Positions 1-11,205 are shown, numbered from the stretch's first letter. The stretch is DNA of 28,193 bases from Tieghemiomyces parasiticus (GCA_027575765.1 JANBPT010000621.1:1-28193); one strand, 5' to 3'. Numbers and translations are program-made. The notes: generated by a model from the sequence alone, not told the origin.

Positions 1-213
1 ATACCGCTCGGCGAGGCTGGGAAACGCCTCTACATCCACTTGGACTACGGTGACGGCAGACGCGTAGCGCTCAGCCAGCGTTGTCAAGGCTGAGACCGAG
101 CGCTGCCTGTGCGCATACCTTCCGGCGGTGAAATCAACCACCACCCGTTTCTCTTGGGACAGGATGACGTCAAACTGCTCCACGGACGCAATTGTAACAA
201 CGGAGGCTGACAT
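1..213 (-). CDS. Thioredoxin-fold protein lacking CxxC, N-terminal part
   Basis: This is a partial gene that runs off the left edge. The ATG is at 213-211, and 71 codons stay open to base 1. The residues read as the first half of a thioredoxin domain: a strand with VVVDFTA at 25-30 (V24-A30), a helix ending LAERY at 46-50, and a strand VVQVDVE at 56-62 followed by SLAERY. In the family, VDFTA is followed by (T/S)WCGPC(K/R). Here the aligned residues are GRYAHRQ (31-37), so both cysteines are replaced (Tyr33, Arg36) and disulfide reductase activity is not expected. The start resembles thioredoxin-like proteins of the TXNL1 type, which carry a C-terminal PITH domain, but that part lies outside the window. 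No intron or frameshift restores a CGPC. The thioredoxin fold is well supported; the specific role is unknown. Confidence 0.7.
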   Translation of the reverse strand, partial: MSASVVTIASVEQFDVILSQEKRVVVDFTAGRYAHRQRSVSALTTLAERYASAVTVVQVDVEAFPSLAERY

Positions 214-3200
214 GGTTGTTGATAATCAAAAGAGTGGTTGAGCTAAATAAGGAGGAAGGATATGGTGGACGGAAAACCGCAATTTAGTAATGTAAACGTT
301 GAGCTACCAAAATAAATAAAAATTAACTAGGAATAGTAAGGAAGTGGGCGTGACGGGGGGGAAGACAACTTTCGGGCCCGTCGGGGGAAAACGTGGATAG
401 TTAAATAGCAAGGAGGAAGTGACCTTACCCTTGCCAGTCGGGCACCCGGTCAATCCGAGGAGGCCACCAGTGTAGGGGTCCGAAATCGCAGCCCCTGACG
501 CCCATGCGTTCGACCGATGCAACGTCACGCGACCCTAGCCTCGCGGCCCTGGCTGCAGGAATGCCCGAGTGGGGTATGCCCATCGGCTGACTTTCTGAAT
601 AGATGTTTTTGATGGTGATAAATTGGCAATGGGTTTCACATGAGCGGCCTGTATAACTGGGAAGGTCGTGTGACGAGCTCAAATGGCGTCAGCGGCAACG
701 ATGGCCCTTGGTCCCTCTGTGCTTCAAGTATCAGCACTGGCTAGTAAGACGATCACTCTGTATAAGCACCATTAATGGCGAAATATGTAGTCCGTCCCGC
801 GGTCCTCCCTGCCCGCTAACTGCCCAAGTTCACGGGAAGTCGGGTTTCTGAAAACCTGGAAAGAGTGGTGCGAATATTGTGTAGATTCGATGTGCAGATA
901 GTAAATAGAGCTGAAGTGGTCCACATTGAAGTAGATAGGCACTGGATGGCTGGAGGATACAGAATTAAAACCTTCCACATTACCACTATAAATAACGTCG
1001 GAATTATCGTGAACCTGGGTAGCTCGAGGAAACGGCGATGTAAACGTGCCGTCTTTCTTGTTAAAGCTAAGGCCATGCACCAGACCACCCGGATACTAAC
1101 GCAGTCACGCGACGCTTGAGAGAGATGAGTTGCGTAAGGTGAAGTATCGGTTATCATTGTTCGAGGTGTGTTTGGCAGGTGAGAGTTGCATAGGCTTGAT
1201 GGTCCATGCGAGTGCACCTATTCCCTGGTGGAACCTCACTTACACGGAATTTATGGAGTGGATGAATATTTGCCCGAGTTACTTTCTACTATTATCTTTA
1301 TGCACGATTTAAGGGCTGGGACGAACCCCCAGCAAGTATAAAAGCTGCTGGATGAAGTATTTTGTAGGGTGGGTGCAGTGACGCTAGTGCTTGGGTTGAG
1401 TTAACCAAAAACTGCATGCCAGGGGGGGGGTTCGCCTGTGTGAGTCATCGGCAACTACCAGCTAGTTGCGCACCTGGAAGGTAGTCGCTACTTAGCCCGC
1501 AGGTTGAAATTGACTGCTAGGACTTTTCCGAGTTGGTTGGACAGGATATAGTGTGGGTAAAGAAATCCTTTCAGCCATCACCGTCCTCAGTATGAGGTCT
1601 TTAACAGGTTACCGTTACCGTCCAGGTTTTATCCAGGTCTACCACTCCCACTCATCCATCTGCGCACCCAAATAGATACACGAGGGTACGCTATGGGCCG
1701 TATGGCGTCGTCACGTCCTGGTCGACCCTTGCTTTACCGTTTAAATCTCAAACACTTCCGCGGTCGGATAGAGAGTGATGGAAGGCGATGAGATTCCACC
1801 AAATGTCGTGTTAGAGCGTTCGGTGGGCGTGACCACGACAGGACATTCCTACGCTCGTACTCCCGTGAGTCTGCTAGGCAGTGCTTCTCTGCAATTTTTA
1901 ATTGATTTAGACACTGAAGGAGATGGGGAGGCGGCCTTTGCTCGAACAATACGACGGCTGTGACCTCGCCTACGTATGGCCAAAAGAGGAAGGGGACTGC
2001 GGCGTCCTTAACCGCGTGTGATCTCGTACACTTTGCTATCTATAAATCGGAGTTAGTTTGGAGTTACTCCTCCTACACCCTGACGTGCGTCGCTGAGGGT
2101 CAGCTGGACATCTAAACAGAGTGTTCCAAGGAGGACACCAATCTAGGTGCGCTTCAATCGGCGGCACGCTAGGTTATGGGTGGAAGGAGGGTCACCCATA
2201 GGAAACCTTTAAAAAACGTTAGGAGCACGCCCACAACGCAGCACTCGAAAGTACTGGTGGGCGGCGAGGTGGGTTTAGCGGACCTGGATTAACATCCCCT
2301 TATCGATCAAAACTCTACAGACACCGCCGTGCATGCTGAGCCATGGTACGAAGTTTTCTAGGACCCGCTGACCCAACATGTTTTCTCGGGACTAAAGGCT
2401 CAATATAAGGCACTTGAATCCAACTTGGGCGTCAGATAGCTGGAGTTGGTCCCACTGAGAGGCTCTGCTGCCTGGAGTTTAGGCGTTGGCTGTGGACCAG
2501 TGACACCATGTACCAGAATGGAACTTGAACCTGACTTTTATGGCCACCGGGCCCACTCTCACCTTCATCGATTTAATGGCTGTCCTTGGAAATACTTGCG
2601 ATATATTTATCTGGTTTATAATCCCTGCGGCGGGAAAATATTGTTTTTTGGTGCAACTTCAGTTGTAAACTTCTAAGCGTTTGGTTTAGTGGGGAAAGGA
2701 AGCTCGCCGCAGTCATTGGTGGAACACTCTAGATGATAGGCAAAGCCAAAGGGGATGCGGAGTCTGTTGGATTACCGCAGCGGTTTGGTGTGTGATTGTT
2801 TATCCTCCCCTTGTCAGCCGCCCCTCCCTTGCGGTCAGGCGGGTGTACTACCACGCGTGGGTTCACAAGCCACGCACTTCATTAAAGCCCTGGCCAGGGT
2901 GTCCAACCCATCTGGGATATCACCTGCTAGGCCTGGTCCTCTGCTCTACCCTTGGCTTGTCCGTCCTGCTGAGCAATGCTGCAATCTAATAGTTACGGCC
3001 TGTTGGGAGGGGTTGAACCGTCCAACACGCTCGCCGCAACCTTTACCTTGGAATCGGCGGTCGCCTGGTGATTCGATCCCGAGCAATGTTCCCGGCTGAC
3101 TGTCAGGCCACCCTCGTTGCAGTGCCTTCGTAGGATAGATCATACCCGATGGTCTATATATTTTCGAGACCCGTTGGTTGCCTTAGCCTGGCAGCACCTA

Positions 3201-4861
3201 CACGGACCCTGCCAATTCCCGCCTGCCTCGCGTCGAGGGGAAGAGTCGCGTGTCACGTCTCAATCTAACGAAGGGCGGGGGGAGGTGAAGTTACACCGCG
3301 GCGTCCGGTGGTCTGGGTGGCGCTGAGGTAAACATAATAGCCCTTCAAAGACATCAAAGGTGAGCTGGCGCGCCGGTCCCATAAACGAGGTACCAGACAG
3401 CCCGTCCCGTTGCGGTGAATGAGAATGCAATCAGAACAGTAGGTGGCCGATCGCCTCTCCGATGGCACCACGTAGCACCACCCAGCCACCCCGCCAGGTC
3501 ACGATATCAAAAACGGGCGACCCTGGCCACTACGGGGAACACGGACCGGGTGATAGCTCAAGGAGCGGGGTCCAGGTTGCGGTTGTATGCCAGAAGCACG
3601 CTATTGATCGACCGGCCGTGCCGATGAGGACAGTCAGGTGTCTCTACTTGCTCACGGTCGGCTGGCGAGGCCCGCCCCCCCCCGGTGACGCGGGATTTTC
3701 CCCTTGGGTTGTCACCATGGCACTTGACCATGACGTGCGTGGCCTTCAAAGCGCCGACTGGGCGGAAGAGAGGTGCCAGCTGTCCAAGGGTTGACAAACC
3801 TGTAGTGATAGCGCGTGGGGTTTGCAATCAGTTGAAGCACCACAATGTCCATCTACGCTACATCCGTCGGCCTAACGGGACGCGGGGATCTCGGCCGGTA
3901 TCAATTGTGTTGCTCACGGCCCCTGCGTGTACAGTGCCCCCCCTTACCTCGTAGGACCCCACCGCCCCAATACTCCACCCTTTCGTGCCCCAAACATCGG
4001 AGGTGGCCCGGCCGGGCTGCAGGCTAGCAGACTACGTTTGACCACCACTAACAGACCGATGCATCACCTCAACTCCACCCACCCACCGCATGTGTGGCGG
4101 CAGCCCGGTGCAGTATCGTCGCGCGACTTGTCAGCCGCCCGCCACGGCTGGAATCACCTCTTCTACCACTGGTCCTATGACAACAACAGACTAATTAAAA
4201 TGCCGGGGGAGGCGGACAGCAGGATTCACGCTCTTTTAATTACGTCGGATGACAACATTCCCGCTAGGAGGTGTATTGTCCCCAACTCCACGCACAAGCT
4301 GTCATCGGGCGCCAGGACGCCGAAGTATGTGCAAAGCTGGCCAGCCGCAAAAGAGCTCTCTACAGTACCCCCTCGCTTCGCTTTTAACGACCGAGGAACG
4401 ACAGCCGGGCAGGCCAACAACGGAACACCTATTGGAAAGCATAAACCTGAGCTGCAGCATATAGACTCCGGCGAGGCGAGGGGCCCCCCGGGTGCACGAG
4501 ATGGGATTCATTATGCCCTTCCCAGCACCATCCTCCAATGCATGTATGCACTCAACCACGCACGCCGCTAATGGCCATGCCGGTGAGCATTGACGCAGAC
4601 CAGCCCAAATAGGTTCACTATGAGTGAGCCGGACGTGCGGCGGGAGGAAAGGTGGTGGAGAGCGGTAGGCTAGAGCACCGCAGCCCTCCTGTCGAACATA
4701 TGCACCGGCGGGCCGCCCACCAAAAATGGGCATTGTGGGAGGAAGTGGGGCCCGGGCCCACGCTTCCCTTACCCAAACGGACGGCCATCCCCGTCCCACT
4801 GCTCATCCATTCCGGCCGCCTACCCTCAACCCACCCTATTCGCGCCAGTCCGGGTCCAGGT
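214..4861. other. Long gene-poor region, no supported gene
   Basis: No reading frame here has recognisable domains or the GC-biased third positions of the clear genes. Several open frames of 60-214 codons overlap in different frames and on both strands and look like chance. Runs of 9 G (1422-1430) and 9 C (3675-3683) are present. A TATAAAAG motif at 1337-1344 has no gene behind it. An open segment on the minus strand at 1095-772 is discussed as a finding. The quasi-palindrome at 4741-4767, centred on GGGCCCGGGCCC, is the only notable local structure near the right end. Confidence 0.5.
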
Positions 4862-5698
4862 CGCGGCCTATAAGACACTGATCGTATCCTCCCTCTTCCC
4901 CCCTTATCGATAGTATCCTGCATTGTCTGTTTACCAGCCAGCTCCTCAGCTTTCGTTGTTTTCACAGTCCTTTTTATATTCCCAACCCTTCACTCTCCCA
5001 CCTCCCCTCCTCCTGCACGCACTGGTCCTTTGGTATTCGCCTCTGCACCCTTATCTGCGCATTCCTACCTGCCCTTTCACCTTGTACCTCTTTCGCTGGG
5101 CCTACAAGTTCGCTTTCGAAAGCCAAAAAAAGAGGGTCTTTGACGCCTCGCCCCTGTCATCACCAAGCCCCATCCGTCTTGCGCTTGCCGTCCCGGTTGC
5201 TTTGTACTGGTCCAGCCTCTTGTTGACCCTCTGCATATCCCTTCACCGTCGCACCTACCCATCCACGTTACTCTTTCGCCTCGACGCGCGCGCCTCTATC
5301 AATCCCAGACAATATCAGCCCCTCTCTCCTCCCGTCGGCACGTCCGCCTTTCCCTCTCTCCGTCGATATTCTTATTTAATTATCGTCTTTATATATATAT
5401 ATATATATCTCCTTCAAGTGGCTGCCACCGGCCTAAGCGCTTGACCCTCATCGTGCGATCCGTGCCCACCTCATCCTGCCCGCAGCCTTCCTCTGTTTAC
5501 CCCGCACCCTTTCCCGAACCAACTTATGAGGCATCCAAACCCTTGACCACAGTCCTTTATAGCAAAACACCCCTGGACGCCTCGCCAGCAAGTTCCAACC
5601 CATCCCGCTCTAGACTGCCACTCCACCTCCACCGGGCAGTCTCCGTGCCGGCCGCCCCAGGCCTTATCTCTGCTTCTTCCCCCCATTCCTAGTCCATC
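4862..5698 (+). promoter_or_regulatory. Pyrimidine-rich promoter/leader of the FCP1-like gene
   Basis: About 830 bases directly upstream of the phosphatase start are strongly C/T-rich on the coding strand. They contain only one ATG, at 5526-5528, which opens a 6-codon upstream ORF closed by TGA at 5544-5546. A TATAAG motif lies at 4869-4874 and a (TA)10 tract at 5390-5409. Which of these positions transcription is not clear from sequence. If the TATAAG is used, the leader would be about 800 nt. The long open frame through this stretch (from about 4923 to 5444) is best explained by the lack of A/G-rich stop codons in CT-rich DNA, not by coding. Confidence 0.45.
5390..5409. repeat. (TA)10 microsatellite
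   Basis: Ten uninterrupted TA units lie about 290 bases upstream of the phosphatase start, in the CT-rich leader. A second TA tract of nine units lies at 8968-8985. Confidence 0.95.
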
Positions 5699-7775
5699 AT
5701 GTTCACTAGCCGTCCGTCCCGGCAGGAGTTGGAAGTAAGTTTTACCCGAGCCTAGAAGATCCCTTTCACAGGCCTTCCGACAAAGCTCTTTGAGTGCCCA
5801 CTCCACTCCTCCCCATATGGACCACCCCACTTTGGCACCACACCAACGCCTTGCATCCCTCTCCCTATGACCCCATTCCGTCTTCCGACAGGTCCTTGCC
5901 AATGTCCAGGCCAATCTACAGTACGCGACCCGGCTTGCATTCCACGGCTCCCCCCGCGCCCGGGCTCCACACCTTCCCCCGCCTCCGCCAAACGGTGGCG
6001 ACACTTCCTCACCGACACAACACCGCCAGCCTCGACCTTACCAACCCCCCTCGGTCGGCTCCCTACCGTGGGGTATCCGCTCGCCGTGCGTGCCAAACCA
6101 ATGGGCCCCCACTTTGATCCTCAACCCTGCGCTGGTGGGTGGCAGTCCCTCGTGGGCCGCGTCTCGCCCCGGTAACGACGGTACGGCGGGCTCACCGGCC
6201 CACATCCCCCTGGTGACCCGCGAGATGAACCTGCCCGCCGATGCCGCACGGACCTTCTTCCTCGATCGCCAGTATCACGTCATGGGCATGCTGCCGCGCT
6301 CCTTCTTCGTCGTGCTTAAGCTGAACCATGCCGCCCACCACTTCGTTTTTGATTTCCCCGACCACCCGTGGTTCCGCGATCTGTTCGGCCTACGTCAGAG
6401 CTGCTATGTCCGCATGCGAGTCGAGAACTCCACGGAGGAATGGGACCTTCATCTCAAGCCCAGTTTGGACAGCTCCAACCTGTTTGGCTACATTTACCGC
6501 CGCAGCGACCTGCGCCGCATCATCGTTGAGCAGCAGCAGGCCCTACTCCAGAGCCGGCGTCTCCCCCTGGTGTTCGACCTCGACGACACCCTTGTGCGAG
6601 TGGTGGGTAACAACGACCCGCGCTATGTGACCGAGCGGGAGGCGGCCAGGATTCCGCACCGCGTGCGTGACCTTGAGGATGGTCGCAAGATCGTGCTAGG
6701 CGACCGGGTCCACGAGTTCCTCGAGTGGGCGCACCAGTTCTACGAGATTTCGGTGTGTTCGCTGGGCGATCCCAACTACGTCAAGATGGTGGTCAAGGTG
6801 CTCGACCCCAGCCAGACCTGGATCAAGGGCATCCTTTACTCGGCCCGTCCCGAGTACAACCATAATGTCCAGGCGGGCCTCAAGAACACGCCGGCCAAGA
6901 ATCTGCTGGCTATCTACGCCTTCTGCACCTTGTCTCCGCAGGAATATCGGGGCTCCCTGCGCGCCCCGGCCGCCCAGGTGGTAGCTCAAGAAACCGGTAA
7001 TGGTGGCAGCTCCATCCTGCCCCCCAGCAGCGAATCTGGCACCCTTCAGGCCACGTCGCTGCACCTGCCCCTCGTTATTGATGACATGCCCAGTATGTGG
7101 GCCCCTGATCAACAGGACAACGTCATCTCCGTGCGGGACCGCCGTGGCCAGAACATCTGGGACGTGGCCCTGTTTCCCATGGTGCAGCACGTACTTTCAT
7201 ACGTCCACACAGAATTCTTTCGCCGCTTGGACGTGTTTAGCGCCAACCAACGCGAGACGGACCCGCCCTCCGCCAGCGGTATCTACAAGGACTACCTACG
7301 CGGCATGCTGCGCGAGCAAATCGGCTCCACTCCGGTGTCCACTCCCCGGTCGCAACTGTCGACCCCGCCAGGCCCCGTCCCGCTGGATAATGGGAACGGT
7401 GCGGCGCCGCTCAACTCTAGCAACGGCTACCGTAACGGCTCCAACAGTAATTCTAGCAACGGGGGACCTCCTCCTGTACCCCCACCGGTGGGGGGGTATG
7501 TGCGCAATCACGGCAACCATGAGTATCGGCCCGCCGAACCCCCACAGCCCACCCCGCCCAACTCCCAGTCGGCAGGGCCTGGCACCAATTACGACCGCCG
7601 AGGGCCTGGATACCCGGACCCGCACCGCCAGGGCGGCGGCCATGTGCCCCCGGTCAATGGGCACGGCGGGGGCCACCCCGGGAATATGCCGTCCCACTCT
7701 CTCCACCGAAACCCCAACTCGGGGTCTGGCCACGGTTGGACACACGGGCGAGGCAACGGTGGTGGACCACGCTAG
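5699..7775 (+). CDS. FCP1-like (HAD) protein serine/threonine phosphatase, two exons
   Basis: Two exons are inferred: 5699-5734 (12 codons, ATG in context catcATGttc) and 5892-7775. The intron is 5735-5891 (157 nt, GTAAGT...CGACAG, phase 0). The frame from the acceptor to the stop is open, giving 639 residues. The catalytic motif DLDDT is at 241-245, matching DxDxT of FCP1/SCP-type HAD phosphatases, in which the first Asp is the nucleophile. Further family motifs are CSLG (Ser302), Lys348 and the metal-binding pair LVIDD (Asp409-Asp410) followed by MPSMW. The family acts on phospho-Ser/Thr, classically the RNA polymerase II C-terminal domain. The order N-terminal domain, FCPH domain, disordered tail recalls plant CPL phosphatases more than Fcp1, because no BRCT domain is visible. 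The last 170 residues are Pro/Gly/Asn/Ser-rich. About 50 low-complexity residues sit between Lys348 and the DD pair. Exact substrate is unknown. Confidence 0.88.
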
Positions 7776-8107
7776 ACCCGCGAAACGCGAAGGGCCCGCA
7801 TCGGGCGAAGTATAGGCCCTCGAATCCATCTATTTAAAGCGCACTAGTATGAGTGTTCTCTCTTTTATGACCGAGCCGTCTGCGGGGAGCACATGGTACA
7901 TCTGGCCACTCCTCTCCCCTTTGCATACCCAAATCTCCTACACTGTACACTAATGAAATTTTTCGTCGCATTAGCTTACTACCGCCCCACTACATGCCTT
8001 AATGTTACGATTGTAAGCGCCGTAACGGATGGGGTTGAGTATTTGCGCTCGGGTTTACGTGGCTCTCGCTTGCATCACGCCCACCGAGTCTCGGCGCGGA
8101 AGGATTT

Positions 8108-8127
8108 GTACAGGGTAAGCCCTGTAC
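8108..8127. repeat. Inverted repeat, 8-bp stem with TAAG loop
   Basis: GTACAGGG (8108-8115) and CCCTGTAC (8120-8127) are perfect reverse complements separated by four bases. It lies about 330 bases past the phosphatase stop. There is no U-tract. No function can be assigned. Confidence 0.6.
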
Positions 8128-8967
8128 TTTAGAGTGTGCAAGTTGAAATATACGCGGCCGGACGAGTGTAGAAAATTACGTAGTCTAGTGATCTGATAAT
8201 TAAGATACACTGGTGTCCATGGGCTGAGGTCATAAGGAAATGTCGCTATAGCCATCACACGCGCCAGCTGAGCAGCAGGATCCCGGATGGGAGAAGCCCT
8301 GAGTGCCTGGGCAACAAGGCTACTCCATCGAGAAAGTTATCGCCATCCTCGCACCCGCTACGGTTTGTGGCCCGATTAACGATCGAAAACTGCCCGAATA
8401 GGCCCTGGAGGAAGGATGTCCCGTCACTGTCCCCACCCGCAGATGCGTCCGGGTAGGCTTCCCGGGACCTGTGGAGCAAGGCCATATCGACAACGGTGTA
8501 CCGCCTGAACCAACTCGGGCTGTTTAAATCCAGGTCGGAGATGTGGGAGTAATCCAGAAGGGGTATCAGTTGCCTGACAATTCTACGAGCCTAGACGTAG
8601 ACCCGGAAAGTCAACGGGTGCACGTTAGTGACCCCTCCCCCTCCGCGGAAAACCCGTCAATTTAGACGCTGCCGTCGTGCGTCTCGGGCGGTGAAACCTC
8701 CAAGCTGCAGAGGGCGTTAATGTCGCCGCAAGTTTCGAGCTTGTTGACATCCACGATAGTAAGCCAAAGGGAAGGGCGTCGGTTCATACCGTGGGAATGT
8801 TGTAGGGCACATGACGTTTGATTGGGGGTATCTCCCAAATGAATAGGGGACTCAGGTCGTTTGGCGCGTCGACCAAACAGTGAGGCCCTGCCAACACATG
8901 TAAGGGCTGAAATGGCAGGTGACCCAGCAAGGCGAGCGCTGGGAGAGGGGGGAGAAGTTGAAGTATG

Positions 8968-8985
8968 TATATATATATATATATA
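8968..8985. repeat. (TA)9 microsatellite
   Basis: Nine TA units followed by AAAGAC. It could mimic a TATA box, but no gene follows on the plus strand. Confidence 0.9.
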
Positions 8986-9780
8986 AAGACATAACTTCAG
9001 GGACTAGTTTTTACACAAGGTCAAGACACCTGTACGTTGAGTTTAGCATGCTGGCCGTGGCGTCTAGTACTGCCATCCGAAGTTGGAAAGTAGTAGGGTG
9101 AGGAACAATCGAACGAAGACGAGTGGGGAACCAAGAGCCTCGACGCTTTCCGTCGGGCGGAAGCCCGTCTGGACGTAGCTGAGCAGCGCCGGCCGACTTG
9201 TACATTTTCCCTCTGAAACCGCTACCGTCCCTCCTCCCTCCGTTCTCGCCCAAATGCTTTCTGACCACCGAGCAGGCGAAGCGTCCAGCCATCTTCATTT
9301 AACTTTACCCGCCTATTAGAGAGGGGAGAGACGGCCGGCTGGTGGTGAGACTCGTGGCAGCCGTTTTCGGTTTGTCCGTAGATTGTAGGTCTGCCAAGTC
9401 GTCCACAGTGTCTTCGGGTGACACCATATTACCCATGGCCCCTAGTTTACTACATGCGGTCCTTGGCTTCCGAATGCTGGCAAAGGGGGGGGTTTCATAA
9501 GGACGGCACCCGTAGGTTTACGTCTAGCGCGCGTCATGGGTCTAACCCGGTACTCAGGGCGGGCCGTAGTCGGCGGGATGTGTTGAGTCCGTTACGCCGA
9601 TAATGGGGGGGGGGCTTAGCAAGGCTACTTTCGAAAGGGCGCTTGATTTAATACCGACTGATCTAACTCAATGTTGGAACCAGATGCCAACGGACCAGGA
9701 GTCAGGAAGTATTGTTTGTAGCGCAGGATTGAAATTAAAAATAATAATAATAGTAATTAAAAAACGTAATGGGCGGGCGC

Positions 9781-10785
9781 TTAAAAACCCCCGTTAGTTG
9801 ACGTCGGGGTGTTGGCGGCAGATTCAGACGGTGCAGCCTTTGCGCTTTCCGATTCGGCCTCTGTCGTACCATTTGCTGAAGCTAGGACCGGCATCCACGC
9901 CTTTTCAGGAACGTGCTTGGCCCATTCTGATGAGATATGGTTTCGTGTGTAAAAAACATAGAAATAAATAAAACATGATAAACAGTGTGTGAGAATAAGG
10001 CAACGCCCAAGGGGTATGTTTACACCGCACTAACTCTAAAATGCCCATGCCCTCAACGTATGGATGTGCGGGTCACCAAACTGTTCGACCCACAGCCTTC
10101 CGAGTTAAACCGACTAGTGAGCGGGTCTATCCAAATGAAGCTTACCCGGTACGGCGCGGTCGGATAGCTGTAGCCTGGCCATGATGGACTTGATCAGGTC
10201 GGCCTTTTCGTCGGAGATGGCCCGATCAGGTTTGACAACCACTTCGATGCGTCGGTTGCCGATGTGTAGGTAACTCGTTTCGGCCTCCGACTTGCTCTAG
10301 ACGAGGTGAATGGTTACAACGTTATAAATATCAGTGCGACAAATGCTGAACACGTCTGTAACGCTAAGGGGGGGAAGGCATCCATACCATCCTGGCGCTT
10401 CACTTAAACTGGGGGGAGGGGAGTGTTGGATAGAACCCCAGCTCATCTTCCGTGATAGCGTTGGCACCAAGGGTGGATCATAACTTACCTCTTCTCCGGT
10501 TGGTTCTGTGGTCGCAACGGTGGACTCGTCGTCCGACGCCTCCACTGAAGCCGTCTCAAAATCGCCGAACGCCTCGTCGCCAAGCTGAGCGTAGCCTGTA
10601 TAGCGACTCGCTTCGTCTTCGTCCTCGCTCTCACCGTCGCCTCCTTGGTCGGAATCTTCAGCGACAATGTCCTCATCGACATGCGTCCCAGACACCGCTA
10701 TCTCCGTGGGGGCAGATGCAAGTTCGGAGGATGCTGAATCCACCGGTTCCGCCGGGTGCGTGGGGGTCGAATATGATGGGTCCAT
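9781..10785 (-). CDS. MEA1: MEA1-family protein (male-enhanced antigen 1 homologue), three exons
   Basis: The model is spliced: exon 1 10785-10489 (99 codons), exon 2 10296-10146, exon 3 9926-9781, with introns 10488-10297 (192 nt, GTAAGT...TAG, phase 0) and 10145-9927 (219 nt, GTAAGC...CAG, phase 1). This gives 197 residues; human MEA1 has a similar size. Exon 1 is acidic (GESEDEDEAS at 51-60) and then reads RYTGYAQLGDE at 61-71, comparable to the family's YSYQPL segment. Exon 2 has ISDEKADLIKSIMARLQL (about 126-143). The exon 2-3 junction creates EWAKHVPEKAW, matching the conserved C-terminal PAWA...W pattern of MEA1. The family is widespread in eukaryotes but its molecular role is poorly known. 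The start at 10785 sits in a good context (gaccATGg). An in-frame ATG at 10899 would add 38 residues and cannot be excluded. The assignment is from remembered family features and not from a search. Confidence 0.72.
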
Positions 10786-11205
10786 GGTCGAAGGCAGAGA
10801 GTGAAAAGAGGGCCCGGACAAATCAAGGTGGTTAGGAGATGGAATCGGGTTGGAATGTGTCCGACATGTGCCTGCGAGCACCAGGTTGGGGGTGTCCATC
10901 GTCTGCGGTGGCGGGCGCGAGGTATTATGGACCCGTTCGCTTTAGAAAGCGCTGGCCTTATCGGCTCGACACTACTGGTCTCAAGTATGGGAGGTGACGC
11001 AGTGTACCCTACAGGGACCCGGACTCAGATTAACCATTCATAGTAAGTCAGAGTACCTAGGATATTTACATTTTTCGTTGTAGGTATTTAATACATGTTG
11101 ACGAATATATATATGGTACAAAAGAGGCAGTCATAACGAAAGGCAACGTCTCGAATACGCAAGGCCGGGCAGTCATCCGGCTAACCCCTCCCCCCTTAAC
11201 ACGGC
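10786..11205. other. Intergenic spacer between two minus-strand genes
   Basis: Holds the upstream region of the MEA1-family gene, including a possible in-frame upstream ATG at 10899, and the 3' flank of the small membrane protein gene. An AT-rich stretch with TATATATA lies at about 11105-11112. No additional gene is seen. Confidence 0.5.

Larger units (their letters stand above)
7776..9780. other. Gene-poor intergenic region
   Basis: No convincing coding sequence. The stretch holds a perfect 8-bp hairpin (8108-8127), a (TA)9 tract (8968-8985), an 8-G run (9485-9492), a 10-G run (9605-9614) and an AT-rich block with (AAT)4 at about 9740-9752. The AT-rich block lies just beyond the stop of the minus-strand MEA1 gene and may serve in its 3' end formation. 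Confidence 0.5.

Noticed and set aside
1337..1344. TATAAAAG core promoter motif
   Set aside because: No start codon with a lasting frame and no leader-like composition follows on the plus strand.
3927..4571. 214-codon open frame on the plus strand
   Set aside because: No domain, no consistent codon bias, strong overlap with minus-strand frames of similar length; composition-driven chance frame.
4741..4767. Quasi-palindrome around GGGCCCGGGCCC
   Set aside because: The arms are imperfect with an unpaired bulge and no loop; GC-rich DNA makes such structures often, and nothing ties it to a function.
4923..5444. 173-codon open frame before the phosphatase
   Set aside because: C/T-rich leader DNA has few stop codons; it starts from a non-ATG codon and includes the TA microsatellite as an artificial Ile/Tyr repeat.
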